From Luxibacter massiliensis (GTDB lineage Bacteria; Bacillota; Clostridia; Lachnospirales; Lachnospiraceae): a stretch of 64,000 bases of DNA. The notes beneath the pieces were generated by a model that had not been told where the DNA came from, ran no database searches, and saw only the letters and a program-made list of their open reading frames with translations. Location: positions 287,900 through 351,899 of the forward strand of contig NZ_UWOE01000002.1 in assembly GCF_900604355.1 (NCBI RefSeq), written 5' to 3'. Position numbers and translations under genes: made by a program. Shown one piece after another: positions 25,023 through 33,432 of the stretch (position 1 is its first letter; each line of letters begins with the position of its first letter).

Positions 25023-25328
25023 TTAAAATCTAGGATATTTTTTAAGACTCGGAACATGGCTGAGTCCAAGCAGCAGTTCCAGGTAGTCGGAAAATCCAAG
25101 CACGTAGGCAAATTCCCTGTAACGGCAGCTATTTGCATTGAGGACTCTGACGTGCCGGTGAATGAGGAGCCTGGTCGCTCCGTCCAGATTCAGGGCGTCG
25201 ATCTGATTGGCATAGATGTCTGCCTGTTTTTGTGTTTCCTGATAATCATCTTCACTTGCAATGATTTTTTCCAGAGCGTCATTGATACGCAGGCCCATGA
25301 TTTGGAATAAAACTGTATTATTTGCCAT
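25023..25328 (-). CDS. Hypothetical protein, 101 aa
   Basis: Starts MANNTVLFQIMGLRINDALE after a strong AAAGGAGG site on the minus strand. The middle is helical and charged (DDYQETQKQADIYANQIDALNL); the end reads YREFAYVLGFSDYLELLLGL. I do not recognise a named family. It lies amid mobile-element remnants and is probably element-borne. Confidence 0.55.
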   Translation of the reverse strand: MANNTVLFQIMGLRINDALEKIIASEDDYQETQKQADIYANQIDALNLDGATRLLIHRHVRVLNANSCRYREFAYVLGFSDYLELLLGLSHVPSLKKYPRF

Positions 25329-25491
25329 CGAATTCCTCCTTTCGCAGTCCGTATATTACCTCTGAACCCAGAGGATGGCAACTTATATTTTTCCCCGTCA
25401 TGGGTCCCCAAAACGCCTCCAAAATCTCCATATACCGAAGGGGACTGGATTGTTTAGTATAACGGGCATCCCTTCAGATTGGAGGAGAGCC

Positions 25492-25751
25492 ATGCAGGAA
25501 TTTCATGTCAAGAAAGACATAGGAGATGTGCGTATACCTGTCAGCGAGAAATATATGCTGACCATCAAGGAGGCATCTAGGTATTTTAGTATCGGAGTGA
25601 GAATATGAGGCGTCTGGCAGAGGATAATCTGGGAAGGTTTTCTGTTTACAGTGGGAACAGGTATCTGATTATCCGCACAAAATTTGAAGAGTATATGGAT
25701 TTGCTGGCAGAACGGGAGGAGGAAAATAATGAAGATACCGGCATCAGGTGA
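25492..25751 (+). pseudogene. Excisionase-type HTH protein, frameshifted
   Basis: First frame from ATG 25492: VSEKYMLTIKEASRYFSIGV then TGA. The continuation MRRLAEDNLGRFSVYSGNRY LIIRTKFEEY is in the next frame from 25605. Together they make a Tn916 Xis-like protein of about 86 residues. One base lost near GTGAGAATATGA (25596-25607) explains the break. Confidence 0.7.
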
Positions 25752-25941
25752 AAAGAACATTTTGAATCAAGAGGAGGCAATCGTACACTTTGGCCTTAGC
25801 AGAAGAAAATTTTATAAGCTTCTGAAAGAAGGAAAGGATACTCCGTTTATGGCTTTATATGGTACACGCAGACTAATCATCCGCACAGAGTTTGAAAAAT
25901 ATCTGAAATTACATTCGGAATTAAAAAGGAGGGGAAGCTGA
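25729..25941 (+). CDS. Excisionase-family DNA-binding protein (Tn916 Xis-like)
   Basis: 70 residues from ATG 25729, after GGGAGGAGG. LNQEEAIVHFGLSRRKFYKL and FMALYGTRRLIIRTEFEKYL are the winged-helix of Xis proteins that direct the integrase toward excision. It overlaps the frameshifted relative before it and is followed directly by an integrase remnant. Probably orphaned. Confidence 0.75.
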   Translation: MKIPASGEKNILNQEEAIVHFGLSRRKFYKLLKEGKDTPFMALYGTRRLIIRTEFEKYLKLHSELKRRGS

Positions 25942-26430
25942 ATGAGCCATAGGCGGGATTCCAAACACAGGGTTCTCCGCAGGGGAGAATCCATCCGGGC
26001 AGACGGAAAATACCAGTTCAAGTACCATATCAACGGCAAACCGCATTTTGTTTATAGCTGGCGGTTAGAGTCTACGGATAAGCTGCCTGCCGGAAAGAAG
26101 CCATGCCTTTCCCTGCGGGAGCTGGAGAGACAGATCGGATATGACCTGGACACATTGGTGGACCCAGTGGGAAAGAATATAACCGTAGAAGAGCTGTAGC
26201 AGGACGGGCGGGGAAGCAGTACCATTAAAACGGTACGGGGTGTCCTGCATCCGGCTTTTCAAATGGCAGTCTATGATGATGTGTTGCATAAAAATCCCTT
26301 CAGCTTTGAACTGGCCACAGTCATTGTCAATGACAGCGTGACCAGAGAAGCGATCACAAGAGACCAGATGAGGAAGTTCCTGAAATTTGTCCATGACGAC
26401 AATGTGTACTGCAAGTATTATAAGGGAGCA
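25942..26430 (+). pseudogene. Tn916-type tyrosine integrase, internally deleted
   Basis: MSHRRDSKHRVLRRGESIRA, then KYQFKYHINGKPHFVYSWRL and LSLRELERQIGYDLDT is the N-terminal arm-binding domain of Tn916-like Int. TAG stops it at 26197-26199. The same frame continues with TIKTVRGVLHPAFQMAVYDD VLHKNPFSFEL, part of the core-binding domain, up to FLKFVHDDNVYCKYYKG. The part between is shortened and the catalytic domain with R..HxxR..Y is absent; the frame runs on into helicase sequence. Confidence 0.8.
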
Positions 26431-26660
26431 TTTCATGAAAGGCTGAATTCATATGGGATGGTCATTATGGATGAATGTCATCATGCAGCGTCGACAATGG
26501 CGCAGAGAATTTTAAAGAAGGTAAATGCGAAGTATGTATATGGAGTTTCAGCAACACCAATGCGAAGCGATAATCTTGAGAAAATCAATTATATGTTTTT
26601 GGGATCGATACGACATAGATATACAGCAATGGAAAGAACTATGGAAGAAAACTGTTAGAA
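26431..26660 (+). pseudogene. DEAD/DEAH helicase fragment fused to the integrase remnant
   Basis: In the same frame as the integrase piece: LNSYGMVIMDECHHAASTMA, then KVNAKYVYGVSATPMRSDNL and EKINYMFLGSIRHRYTA. DECHH is motif II and SATP motif III of a superfamily 2 helicase, of the kind found in restriction or defence helicases. Walker A and the second RecA domain are missing. Confidence 0.75.
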
Positions 26661-27041
26661 CAGTATCAAGACAAACTGGATAAAATATTTTTTCCATATG
26701 ATATAGTGCGTGTAGGATTCTCGCTTTCAATGGCTAAGAAAGTTCTGGCGGAATTTAAGAAGGTATGTCGGAATATTGAATTGGTTTCAGAACTCAAATT
26801 ATATTTTGTGGAATGTGGAACTAAATTCACAAATATGTATGGGGATATTGATGAAGGATTTTATAATGTGGTTTGTGATATATACCATGATGTAATAGAA
26901 AGTGTTTCTGGTGATAAAACATTGTTCCAAAAGTGGAATGACAGGCTCGTTAATATTGTTCAAGAATCAAATGGTATAGGCTGGGGATTTCATGATTATC
27001 TGGTTGAAAAGTATTATGGTATTCCATGGGGAGGAGAATAA
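26661..27041 (+). pseudogene. DUF6155-like protein, N-terminally truncated
   Basis: The frame reads YGRKLLEQYQDKLDKIFFPY, MAKKVLAEFKKVCRNIELVS, YFVECGTKFTNMYGDIDEGF and GIGWGFHDYLVEKYYGI. From memory this fits the end of DUF6155 proteins. No ATG with a ribosome site exists; GTG 26706 gives 111 residues. It follows the helicase fragment without a gap, so its front end was removed by the same kind of rearrangement. Confidence 0.55.
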
Positions 27042-27070
27042 AAAGATTAAGCGGGTATGGAAAGTTGTGC

Positions 27071-27520
27071 TTAATCTTCTTCATAAAGTTTGGACAGTAA
27101 GTAATCAATATCCGTAGAATAATTTGGACGTTTACCAGCAACATAATCATCAAGATATGCCTGACATTCGGAAATAATCTGCTTGGAATTTTTATCAATG
27201 ATATTTTGAATCATCGTAGCAAAAACGTTTCCTTCCGTACGATAACGGATCAGATATTGTTTGGTTACTGGAAATATTTTTATGTAATGTAGACCATGTC
27301 GATTATGTGGTCTGGTTGTCGGCCTTGGTGGTAAGGCAAAGTACTGCTGCCTTGGTGCGGCAGCAGGAATATTGGAACGGATTGGTACCGCAAAATCTTG
27401 TAGTTTTTCTTTGTATGTTAAGCGTATGATTAGGACGTAAGGTCTTTGTGATTTTAAAAGAACTTCTGCATCACCGCGGTATTTTTCGAGCAGATTGATA
27501 TTTATTGAAACAAGTTTCAT
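27071..27520 (-). CDS. Type III toxin-antitoxin RNase toxin, CptN-like
   Basis: 149 residues from the ATG at 27520, which has GAAAGGA upstream. Conserved-looking blocks: MKLVSININLLEKYRGDAEV, RPYVLIIRLTYKEKLQDFAV, PIRSNIP, YFALPPRPTTRPHNRHGLHY IKIFPV and AYLDDY. This is the fold and length of ToxN/AbiQ/CptN endoribonucleases, which cut mRNA and their own repeat RNA at A-rich sites and kill or arrest the cell, often during phage attack. Directly upstream are a terminator and a repeat-containing RNA region, the diagnostic order of type III systems. It looks intact among decayed genes. Confidence 0.75.
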   Translation of the reverse strand: MKLVSININLLEKYRGDAEVLLKSQRPYVLIIRLTYKEKLQDFAVPIRSNIPAAAPRQQYFALPPRPTTRPHNRHGLHYIKIFPVTKQYLIRYRTEGNVFATMIQNIIDKNSKQIISECQAYLDDYVAGKRPNYSTDIDYLLSKLYEED

Positions 27521-27558
27521 AGCGTTTATCCTTTCAAAAAGAGGAATCACATATTTAT

Positions 27559-27591
27559 TAAAAACGGGACATGTCCTAAGACAAGTCCCGT
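27559..27591 (-). terminator. Terminator between antitoxin RNA and toxin gene
   Basis: On the minus strand ACGGGAC (27591-27585) pairs with GTCCCGT (27570-27564), followed by TTTTTAATAAA. In type III systems a leaky terminator here sets the ratio of antitoxin RNA to toxin mRNA. Confidence 0.8.
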
Positions 27592-27698
27592 CTAACACGT
27601 AAGCGATATTCTACGCTATACAGCACCCCGTCGCTTCCGGAAGTTAAACATACACGTTCATCATATTCTAGCCGTGATGACCGACAAGTATTTCTACT
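27592..27698 (-). ncRNA. Candidate CptI-type antitoxin RNA with two repeats
   Basis: Read on the minus strand, two similar units occur: GCTAGAATATGATGAACGTG and GCGTAGAATATCGCTTACGT, about 55 bases apart, each followed by a G/C-rich part. A consensus promoter lies upstream and a terminator follows, before the toxin start. Type III antitoxins are short pseudoknotted RNA repeats that cage the toxin. Repeat number is low and the exact unit edges are uncertain. Confidence 0.6.
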
Positions 27699-27705
27699 CA
27701 TTTAT

Positions 27706-27734
27706 ATTATATGCAGAAGTGAGAAAAATAGCAA
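27706..27734 (-). promoter_or_regulatory. Promoter of the toxin-antitoxin locus
   Basis: On the minus strand TTGCTA (27734-27729), a 17-base spacer and TATAAT (27711-27706): a near-ideal sigma-A promoter. Transcription would start near 27699. Confidence 0.75.
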
Positions 27735-28131
27735 GTTGTGAAACTTGAAAATTTGATAAAATTTCTTTGGAGTGAAGTGAATTTTTTGGGGGGAATATTG
27801 TTATGTAGATGGTACGTTTTGCCATAAAAAGCTGTTAGTAGTAAACATTTCAAGTTCCTATTACGTTTTTACTACTAATGAGGGCATTAAATTGCGTCGG
27901 CTTGCCGCACAACACAAAAATGCAGGCTGACTGATGATAAATGGCAATCGTATTCAAATTAAGAGAAAACAGTTTGAGAGGGTTATTGATGAACTGGAAG
28001 AAATTTAATCAAACAAGACTCGAATCTCTGAAAATGGAGATTGCTGTTAGATTGGATATGGTAGAGAATTGTCAGATATGTTATACTCTAAATGTTATAT
28101 CAGGTTCTTTCATAAGTGAAAAGGGGCAAAT
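27735..28131. other. AT-rich gap upstream of the toxin locus
   Basis: No gene recognised. TTAGTAGTAAAC (about 27834-27845) and GTTTTTACTACTAA (about 27866-27879) form an inverted repeat. A short frame near 27935-28005 reads IKRKQFERVIDELEEI but cannot be named. Confidence 0.35.
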
Positions 28132-28279
28132 ATGAGCGAAAAAAGAAGGGATAATAAAGACCGTATCTTACGTAGTGGAGAGAGCCAACGAAAAGACAGA
28201 CGATATATATACACATTTAGATTTTCATGACATTCAAAAAGAGATGAAAGAGGTATACAGTAGGTGGGGTGTAAAGTAA
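28132..28279 (+). pseudogene. Second Tn916-type integrase remnant, ends only
   Basis: From ATG 28132: MSEKRRDNKDRILRSGESQR KDRRY, the start of Tn916-like Int, stopping at 28228. In another frame TDDIYTHLDFHDIQKEMKEV YSRWGVK runs to TAA 28277-28279 and fits an integrase C-terminus with the YTHL nucleophile region. The centre is deleted and the frames no longer match. Confidence 0.65.
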
Positions 28280-28423
28280 GAGGAGTTTTATAACTTATTT
28301 TATAACCTTTGACCGCCAAAACATGAGAATTTATATGAAGATTCGTGGAGAACGATAAATTCAAGAATCTACGGGAAGTCTGTAAATACAAGGAAAAACA
28401 ATGATTTAAGGAGATATAAGAAC
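28280..28423. other. Intergenic region before the phosphatase gene
   Basis: Nothing identified beyond the AAGGAGATAT ribosome site of the next gene. Confidence 0.3.
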
Positions 28424-28882
28424 ATGATAAAAATACTATTTATCTGCCACGGCAATATCTGCCGCTCCCCCATGGCTGAATTTGTATTCCGTGATTTAGT
28501 TCAGAAGAGGCACATGGAGGATGTATTTCAGATTGCTTCTGCGGCCACGAGCCGTGAGGAGCTTGGCAATCCAGTACATTATGGGACTGTACAGAAACTA
28601 AAGGAACATGGAATCAGTACAGAGGGCAAGTATGCAGTTCAATTAAAAAAGAAAGATTATGCTTTATATGACTATCTGATAGGAATGGAGAATGTAAATA
28701 TCCGCAATATCTTCAGAATTGTCGGAGAAGATTCAGAATGTAAAGTACACAGGCTGCTGGATTTTAGCAGACATCCCCGGGATATTGCGGATCCCTGGTA
28801 TACAGGCGACTTTGACCGTACGTATGATGATGTACTGGAAGGCTGTGAGGGACTTTTACAGTATATAATAAAGCGCATTTAA
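28424..28882 (+). CDS. Low-molecular-weight protein-tyrosine phosphatase
   Basis: 152 residues, usual length. The P-loop CHGNICRSP (C-x5-R-S) near residue 9 and the distal acid in DIADPWYTGDFDRTYDDV are both present. It removes phosphate from tyrosine, or from arginine in some Firmicutes (YwlE type). AAGGAG precedes the ATG. Stands alone; no tyrosine kinase gene nearby. Confidence 0.93.
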   Translation: MIKILFICHGNICRSPMAEFVFRDLVQKRHMEDVFQIASAATSREELGNPVHYGTVQKLKEHGISTEGKYAVQLKKKDYALYDYLIGMENVNIRNIFRIVGEDSECKVHRLLDFSRHPRDIADPWYTGDFDRTYDDVLEGCEGLLQYIIKRI

Positions 28883-29083
28883 CAAATGGTGTAACTCATA
28901 TCCGCTCCTTTTCTGGGGGAAGTGTATTCCGGCGGCTGATCCAACGCAGTACGATGAAGCTTCAATGCTTTGGGGTTAATAAGCTGTGTGGGGGAGGGGG
29001 TAAAAGATATATCAGTTCTTAAAAGTATTTTAGGGCGTGTTACAAATGAAACAGTAAACAAAACAGACAAGAAGGTGTATTGA
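28883..29083. other. Intergenic region
   Basis: No gene or clear hairpin; GAAGGTG before 29084 is the ribosome site of the EndoQ-UvrD gene. Confidence 0.3.
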
Positions 29084-32000
29084 ATGTACATAGCAGATTT
29101 ACATATCCATTCTAGTTACTCCAGAGCTACCAGCAGAGACTGTAACCTTGAGAACCTGGATCTATGGGCCAGAAGAAAGGGGATACATATTGTAGGTACC
29201 GGGGACTTTACGCATCCAGCCTGGCGGGAAGAAATGAAGGAGAAACTGGAACCGGCAGAGGAAGGATTGTACCGCCTAAAGGAACAATACCGGATTCGGG
29301 ACAATTCCGTGGCAGATACTATGCTGCCACGTTTTGTGATTACAGGAGAAATTAGTTCTATTTATAAAAAGAATGGCAGAGTGCGTAAGGTTCATAGCCT
29401 GCTGCTTCTGCCTGGTTTGAACGAAGCCGGACTTCTGGCAGGAAAGCTGGAGGTAATCGGGAATATACATTCAGACGGCAGGCCCATTTTGGGGTTGGAC
29501 TGCCGGGACCTGCTGGAAATTATGTTGGAGATGTGCCCTGACGCGATATATGTGCCAGCGCATATCTGGACACCTCATTTCTCGCTTTTCGGGGCATTCT
29601 CCGGGTTTGATTCTGTGGAAGAGTGCTTTGGAGATCTATCCGGGCATATCCGGGCAATGGAGACTGGACTTTCTTCGGATCCGCCTATGAACTGGAGGGT
29701 TTCAGCTTTAGATCCGTACCAGCTGATATCAAATTCAGATGCCCATTCCCCGGCAAAACTGGGGCGGGAGGCCAATTTGCTAGACATAGAGTTATCTTAC
29801 GCTGGCCTTAGAGATGCCATACAGGAAGGGAAGGGACTTTATGGCACTATAGAGTTTTTCCCGGAGGAAGGAAAGTATCATTACGATGGCCACAGGAAAT
29901 GTAATGTTTGCCTGACACCCCTTGAGACAGAGCGTTTTGGGGGCATGTGCCCGGTGTGTAAGAGGAAGCTGACGATTGGTGTTTCTCACAGAGTAGAACA
30001 GTTGGCGGATAGGGGGGCGGAGTATATCAGGAAAAATGCAAAACCCTTTGAGAGCCTGGTACCTTTACCGGAAGTTATTGGGGCATCTTTAGGACATTCC
30101 CCGGCAAGTGTAAAGGTACAGAAGGAATACCAGAATATGTTGTGCCGTCTTGGGGATGAATTTAAAATTCTTAGGACAGTCCCGCCGGAGGATATCCAAA
30201 AAGTTTCAGGACATCTGATTGCAGAGGGCATACGGCGGCTGAGAGAAGGCCGTGTAGAAAGAATTCCGGGATTTGATGGAGAATACGGTATTATTAAGCT
30301 TTTTTCTCCTGGAGAAATTGACAGTACAGAAGGGCAATTGAGCTTTTTTGAGGCACTCCAGATTAATATAGATGATGGAAATAAAGGGTTGGAGAAGGGC
30401 CGGGGGAATCTTTCGGGAGGGCGAAAGATAGGAGACATGGATTTGGCTGAGGAGACAGTGGGAGTATCTCATTCCCAAGCGATACAAGGTGCTGTTGCCG
30501 GCATAAATACAGAAGCCGTCAGTGCAGTCCTGCAAAATAAGGCTGAGATACTCAACCAGGAGCAGGAGAAAGCAGTCCGTATAGTTTCCAGATATACCGC
30601 TGTTATTGCCGGGCCAGGGACCGGAAAGACGAAGACACTGCTTTCCCACCTCTTTTATCTGCTGGAAAACCGGAAGGTAATGCCGTCTGAAATCACAGCA
30701 GTGACCTTTACCAACCAGGCTGCTGGAGAAATGAGAGAGCGGATCAGGAAATATTTTGGCAAGAAGCGGGGGATAGAGAAGATTCGTATTGGGACTTTTC
30801 ACGGACTTTGCCTAGAGTATTTAAAGGATAGGGGAGTAGATTTCTCACTGGCTGACGACGTGGCTGCAATGGAGGCGGCCCGCAGGGCCATAGAACGGGT
30901 GGGAATGGACTGCACCCCTAAGCAGCTAATGAAAAAAATTTCTCTGTTTAAATCAGGGCAGTCTATTTCTTCCGAGGAAGAGGCACAAAATGACGAATGG
31001 AGGACGGGGAGTGCAGAGTACCAGAAAGTCCTGGGTGAACAGGGGATGTTGGACTTTGATGACTTACTGTTAAAAACATTAGAACTTGTCAGCCAGAATT
31101 AGGCAGGGGAGGAGGGGGAAAAGTCTTTTTCCTACTTACTTGTAGATGAATTTCAGGATATCAATCCGATCCAGTATCGACTCATTATGGAATGGAATAA
31201 AAAGGGAAAAGAACTTTTTGTAATCGGTGATCCAGATCAGTCTGTATATGGGTTCCGTGGATCGGATGCGGAGTGTTTTGATAAACTGAGAAAGGATTGT
31301 CCTAATATAGAGGAAGTCAGGCTGGAAGAGAACTACAGGTCTGTTCCAGCAGTACTGCAGGCTGCCTCTAAATTGATTTCCTGTAATCCGGGGCCGAAGA
31401 GGGTTTTAAAGGCCCACTGTCATGGAGATATGCCTGTCAGGGTTTTGGAGGCAGGCAGTGAGATGGGGGAAGCCATTTTTATTGCAAAAGAGATTAACCG
31501 GATGGCCGGAGGGATTGGGATGCTGGAGGCACAGAGTGCGGGCATGGGCAATGGATGCAGCAGGGGGTTCGGGGACATTGCTGTCTTGTACCGTACCCAT
31601 AGGCAGGCAGAACTGCTTGAGAAATGTCTGCGTACAGAAGGGATCCCATATATTATCGCTGGCAGGGAAGCCTTTCTCGAGGAGGATTCTGTTCGTGGGA
31701 GTATTTCCTTTTTTAAATGTCTGGCCAATGAAGGAGACGAGTTCTCCAGGATGCTCAGCCTGAAGTTATTATGGGGACTGGACAGAAATGAGGTGTCAGA
31801 TGCAGTCTTTGAAGAGGCGGCCGGCAGATTTAGGAAGAAATATCAGAAAAGTAGTCCCCGCAGATTTTTGGATGACTGGATACAGGAGATGGAGCTGAAG
31901 GAAAATACAGCAATCATGAAGCTGGCGGAGATGACGGTCTTTTATAAATCCATGCCAGAATTTATGCAGGCGCTGGCCATGGGGATAGAGAGTGACTTGA

Positions 32001-32332
32001 AGCGGTGTGGGGATAAGAAATATACGGGTGAGGCAGTGACCCTCATGACGCTTCATGGTGCAAAAGGGTTGGAATTTCCTGTTACGTTTATATACGGTGT
32101 CCGCAAAGGGATGGTTCCATTTGAGAGGGGCCCACAGATGGATATAGAAGAGGAAAGACGGTTATTTTATGTAGGTATGACCCGGGCCAGAGAAGAGCTA
32201 ATATTGACTAGTTCAGGTTTAGAATCAATATTTATGGAAGAAATATCAAGTGAAGGGATACAAAAAGAAAAAGCAGACAAAAGGAAAAATACAGGCACAG
32301 GCAAGCAGATGAACTTATTTGATTTTATATGA
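29084..32332 (+). pseudogene. EndoQ-like PHP nuclease fused to UvrD helicase, interrupted by one amber codon
   Basis: One frame of 1,082 codons broken only by TAG at 31100-31102 (codon 673). Residues 1-400: PHP-type EndoQ with ADLHIHSSYSRATSRDC, SNSDAHSPAKLGREANLLDI and a zinc finger CNVCLTPLETERFGGMCPVC; EndoQ nicks DNA at deaminated bases. After a linker, UvrD: AGPGTGKTKTLLSHL (Walker A near 510), VTFTNQAAGEMRERI, then beyond the stop YLLVDEFQDINPIQYR, GDPDQSVYGFRGSD, LMTLHGAKGLEFPVTFIYG and FYVGMTRAREEL. All helicase motifs survive. A single CAG-to-TAG change would create the stop. As it stands the gene gives an EndoQ with half a helicase. Confidence 0.85.
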
Positions 32333-32592
32333 TAATAAGGGATTACCCCTGACAAGAATATGCTTTAGGGTGTATGCTGCCGTGCAATACAAGAGAGATG
32401 CAAACATAGTACATTTAAAAGGTAGAAATTCATACTGAAATTCTTTATATCATTAATAGTGTGATTTAATCACAGAAATTATTCCTAAAATGCCTTATTT
32501 TATAAGCATGGAGATATTTAGCATATTTACTGCATGAAAATTTGCTTTGGAAGATATCTCATTAATGTTAATAAAATATAGGAGGATTTACT
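32333..32592. other. Intergenic region before the candidate selenoprotein gene
   Basis: AT-rich, no gene. An imperfect hairpin GTGATTTAATCAC sits at 32460-32472. A ribosome site GGAGG is at 32581-32585. Confidence 0.35.
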
Positions 32593-32886
32593 GTGAAAAT
32601 TAAATTGGATAATACGTTAAAGGAATTCATGAATGAAAAAGGAAAGAAGGATATTGTTCTCTATGCTGATATGTGTAACACATGAGGCGGCTCCTTTATG
32701 GAGGTATTGGCAAGGTTTGCCAACGAGGATGAGACACTTCAGGAGAACGAATACCAAGAGGCTGACAGTGAGCTGGGAAAAGTATATTTGCCAGTCAGGG
32801 GGATGAAATATGCTGAAACGGTTAAATTTGGATTAATAAAATTTCTCTGGATGTCTAAAATCACTGTCAGTGGAGTGAGCCTGTAG
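32593..32886 (+). CDS. HesB-like CC/Se-motif protein with in-frame UGA (candidate selenoprotein)
   Basis: GTG start with GGAGG 7 bases upstream; 97 residues if TGA 32683-32685 (codon 31) is read as selenocysteine. Before it: MKIKLDNTLKEFMNEKGKKD, then IVLYADMCNT; after it: GGSFMEVLARFANEDE and an end FGLIKFLWMSKITVSGVSL. The context C-N-T-U-G-G is a CxxU redox motif, and the sequence on both sides of the UGA fits one family, the short HesB-like (IscA-related) CC/Se-motif proteins known from memory in Firmicutes. A hairpin with a GGT loop follows the UGA at SECIS distance. If UGA stops, only a 30-residue stub is made. No selA, selB or selD is in the window to confirm decoding. Confidence 0.7.
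32707..32723 (+). promoter_or_regulatory. Candidate bacterial SECIS hairpin
   Basis: TTGGCAA (32707-32713), loop GGT, TTGCCAA (32717-32723): a perfect 7-bp stem. The loop starts 28 bases after the UGA and begins with G. Known bacterial SECIS elements have a short stem, a loop with an early G and an apical loop roughly 16-37 bases from UGA. A smaller CTCC-TTTAT-GGAG hairpin lies closer to the UGA. Confidence 0.6.
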
Positions 32887-32990
32887 TATATTTACGGTGG
32901 GCGGCTGGCAATTTGTGTCCTGATGCCAGGGAGCGCTGGCAGACCTGTATAGTATGTAGAATTAGGTGATCGATTGAGGTGCACATGCTT

Positions 32991-33356
32991 ATGGATTTTT
33001 ACAAGAGAATGGAGTTAGTTTGTCGGCAAATACCTTGGGGGAAGGCAGCTACGTATGGACAGATCGCCCTGCTCTGCGGCAGGCCGGGGAACGCAAGGCA
33101 GGTTGGCTATGCCCTGAGGAAAGATCTGGCTGGGGCAGGGGTGCCTGCGCACCGGATTGTAAATGTCAGAGGGATCTTAAGCGGCGCGGCAGCGTTTGAG
33201 GAGCCTGGCTTGCAAAGAAGGCTTTTAGAAAGTGAAGGGATAGAAATAGTTCTTACCAAGAAAGGGTGGCAGATAGACATAAGCAGGGATGGCTGGAAAA
33301 ATACGATGGAAGAAGCTCTTATCTTGAGGGAGGAATTTGAAAAACGAGGGATATAA
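32991..33356 (+). CDS. Alkyltransferase-like (ATL/MGMT-fold) DNA-binding protein
   Basis: 121 residues from ATG 32991 (GAGGT 10 bases before); ATG 32985 and GTG 32979 are alternatives. IPWGKAATYGQIALLCGRPG is the MGMT-fold helix-turn-helix. The active-site block reads PAHRIVN, with Ala in place of the Cys of PCHRV, so it cannot accept alkyl groups. ATL proteins flip damaged O6-alkylguanine and pass it to nucleotide excision repair. The extension after KKGWQID is of unknown use. Confidence 0.9.
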   Translation: MDFYKRMELVCRQIPWGKAATYGQIALLCGRPGNARQVGYALRKDLAGAGVPAHRIVNVRGILSGAAAFEEPGLQRRLLESEGIEIVLTKKGWQIDISRDGWKNTMEEALILREEFEKRGI

Positions 33357-33432
33357 TATGCTGCACTATAGGCGGGCAAAGGAAGTAATATTCTTTTGTC
33401 CGCTTAGACTGTTATCGCAGGAGAAGGATGTA

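Noticed and set aside
25375..25491. Regulatory RNA between the 101-aa gene and the excisionase remnants
   Set aside because: A few weak stems only; nothing above chance.
31100..31102. Amber codon as pyrrolysine
   Set aside because: The place is a linker before the helicase motif, not a methylamine enzyme site; no pyl genes seen. A point mutation is simpler.
32686..32704. CTCC-TTTAT-GGAG hairpin right after the UGA as the SECIS
   Set aside because: Only 4 bp, no G in the loop, and too close to the UGA; the TTGGCAA-GGT-TTGCCAA stem fits better, though both might combine.
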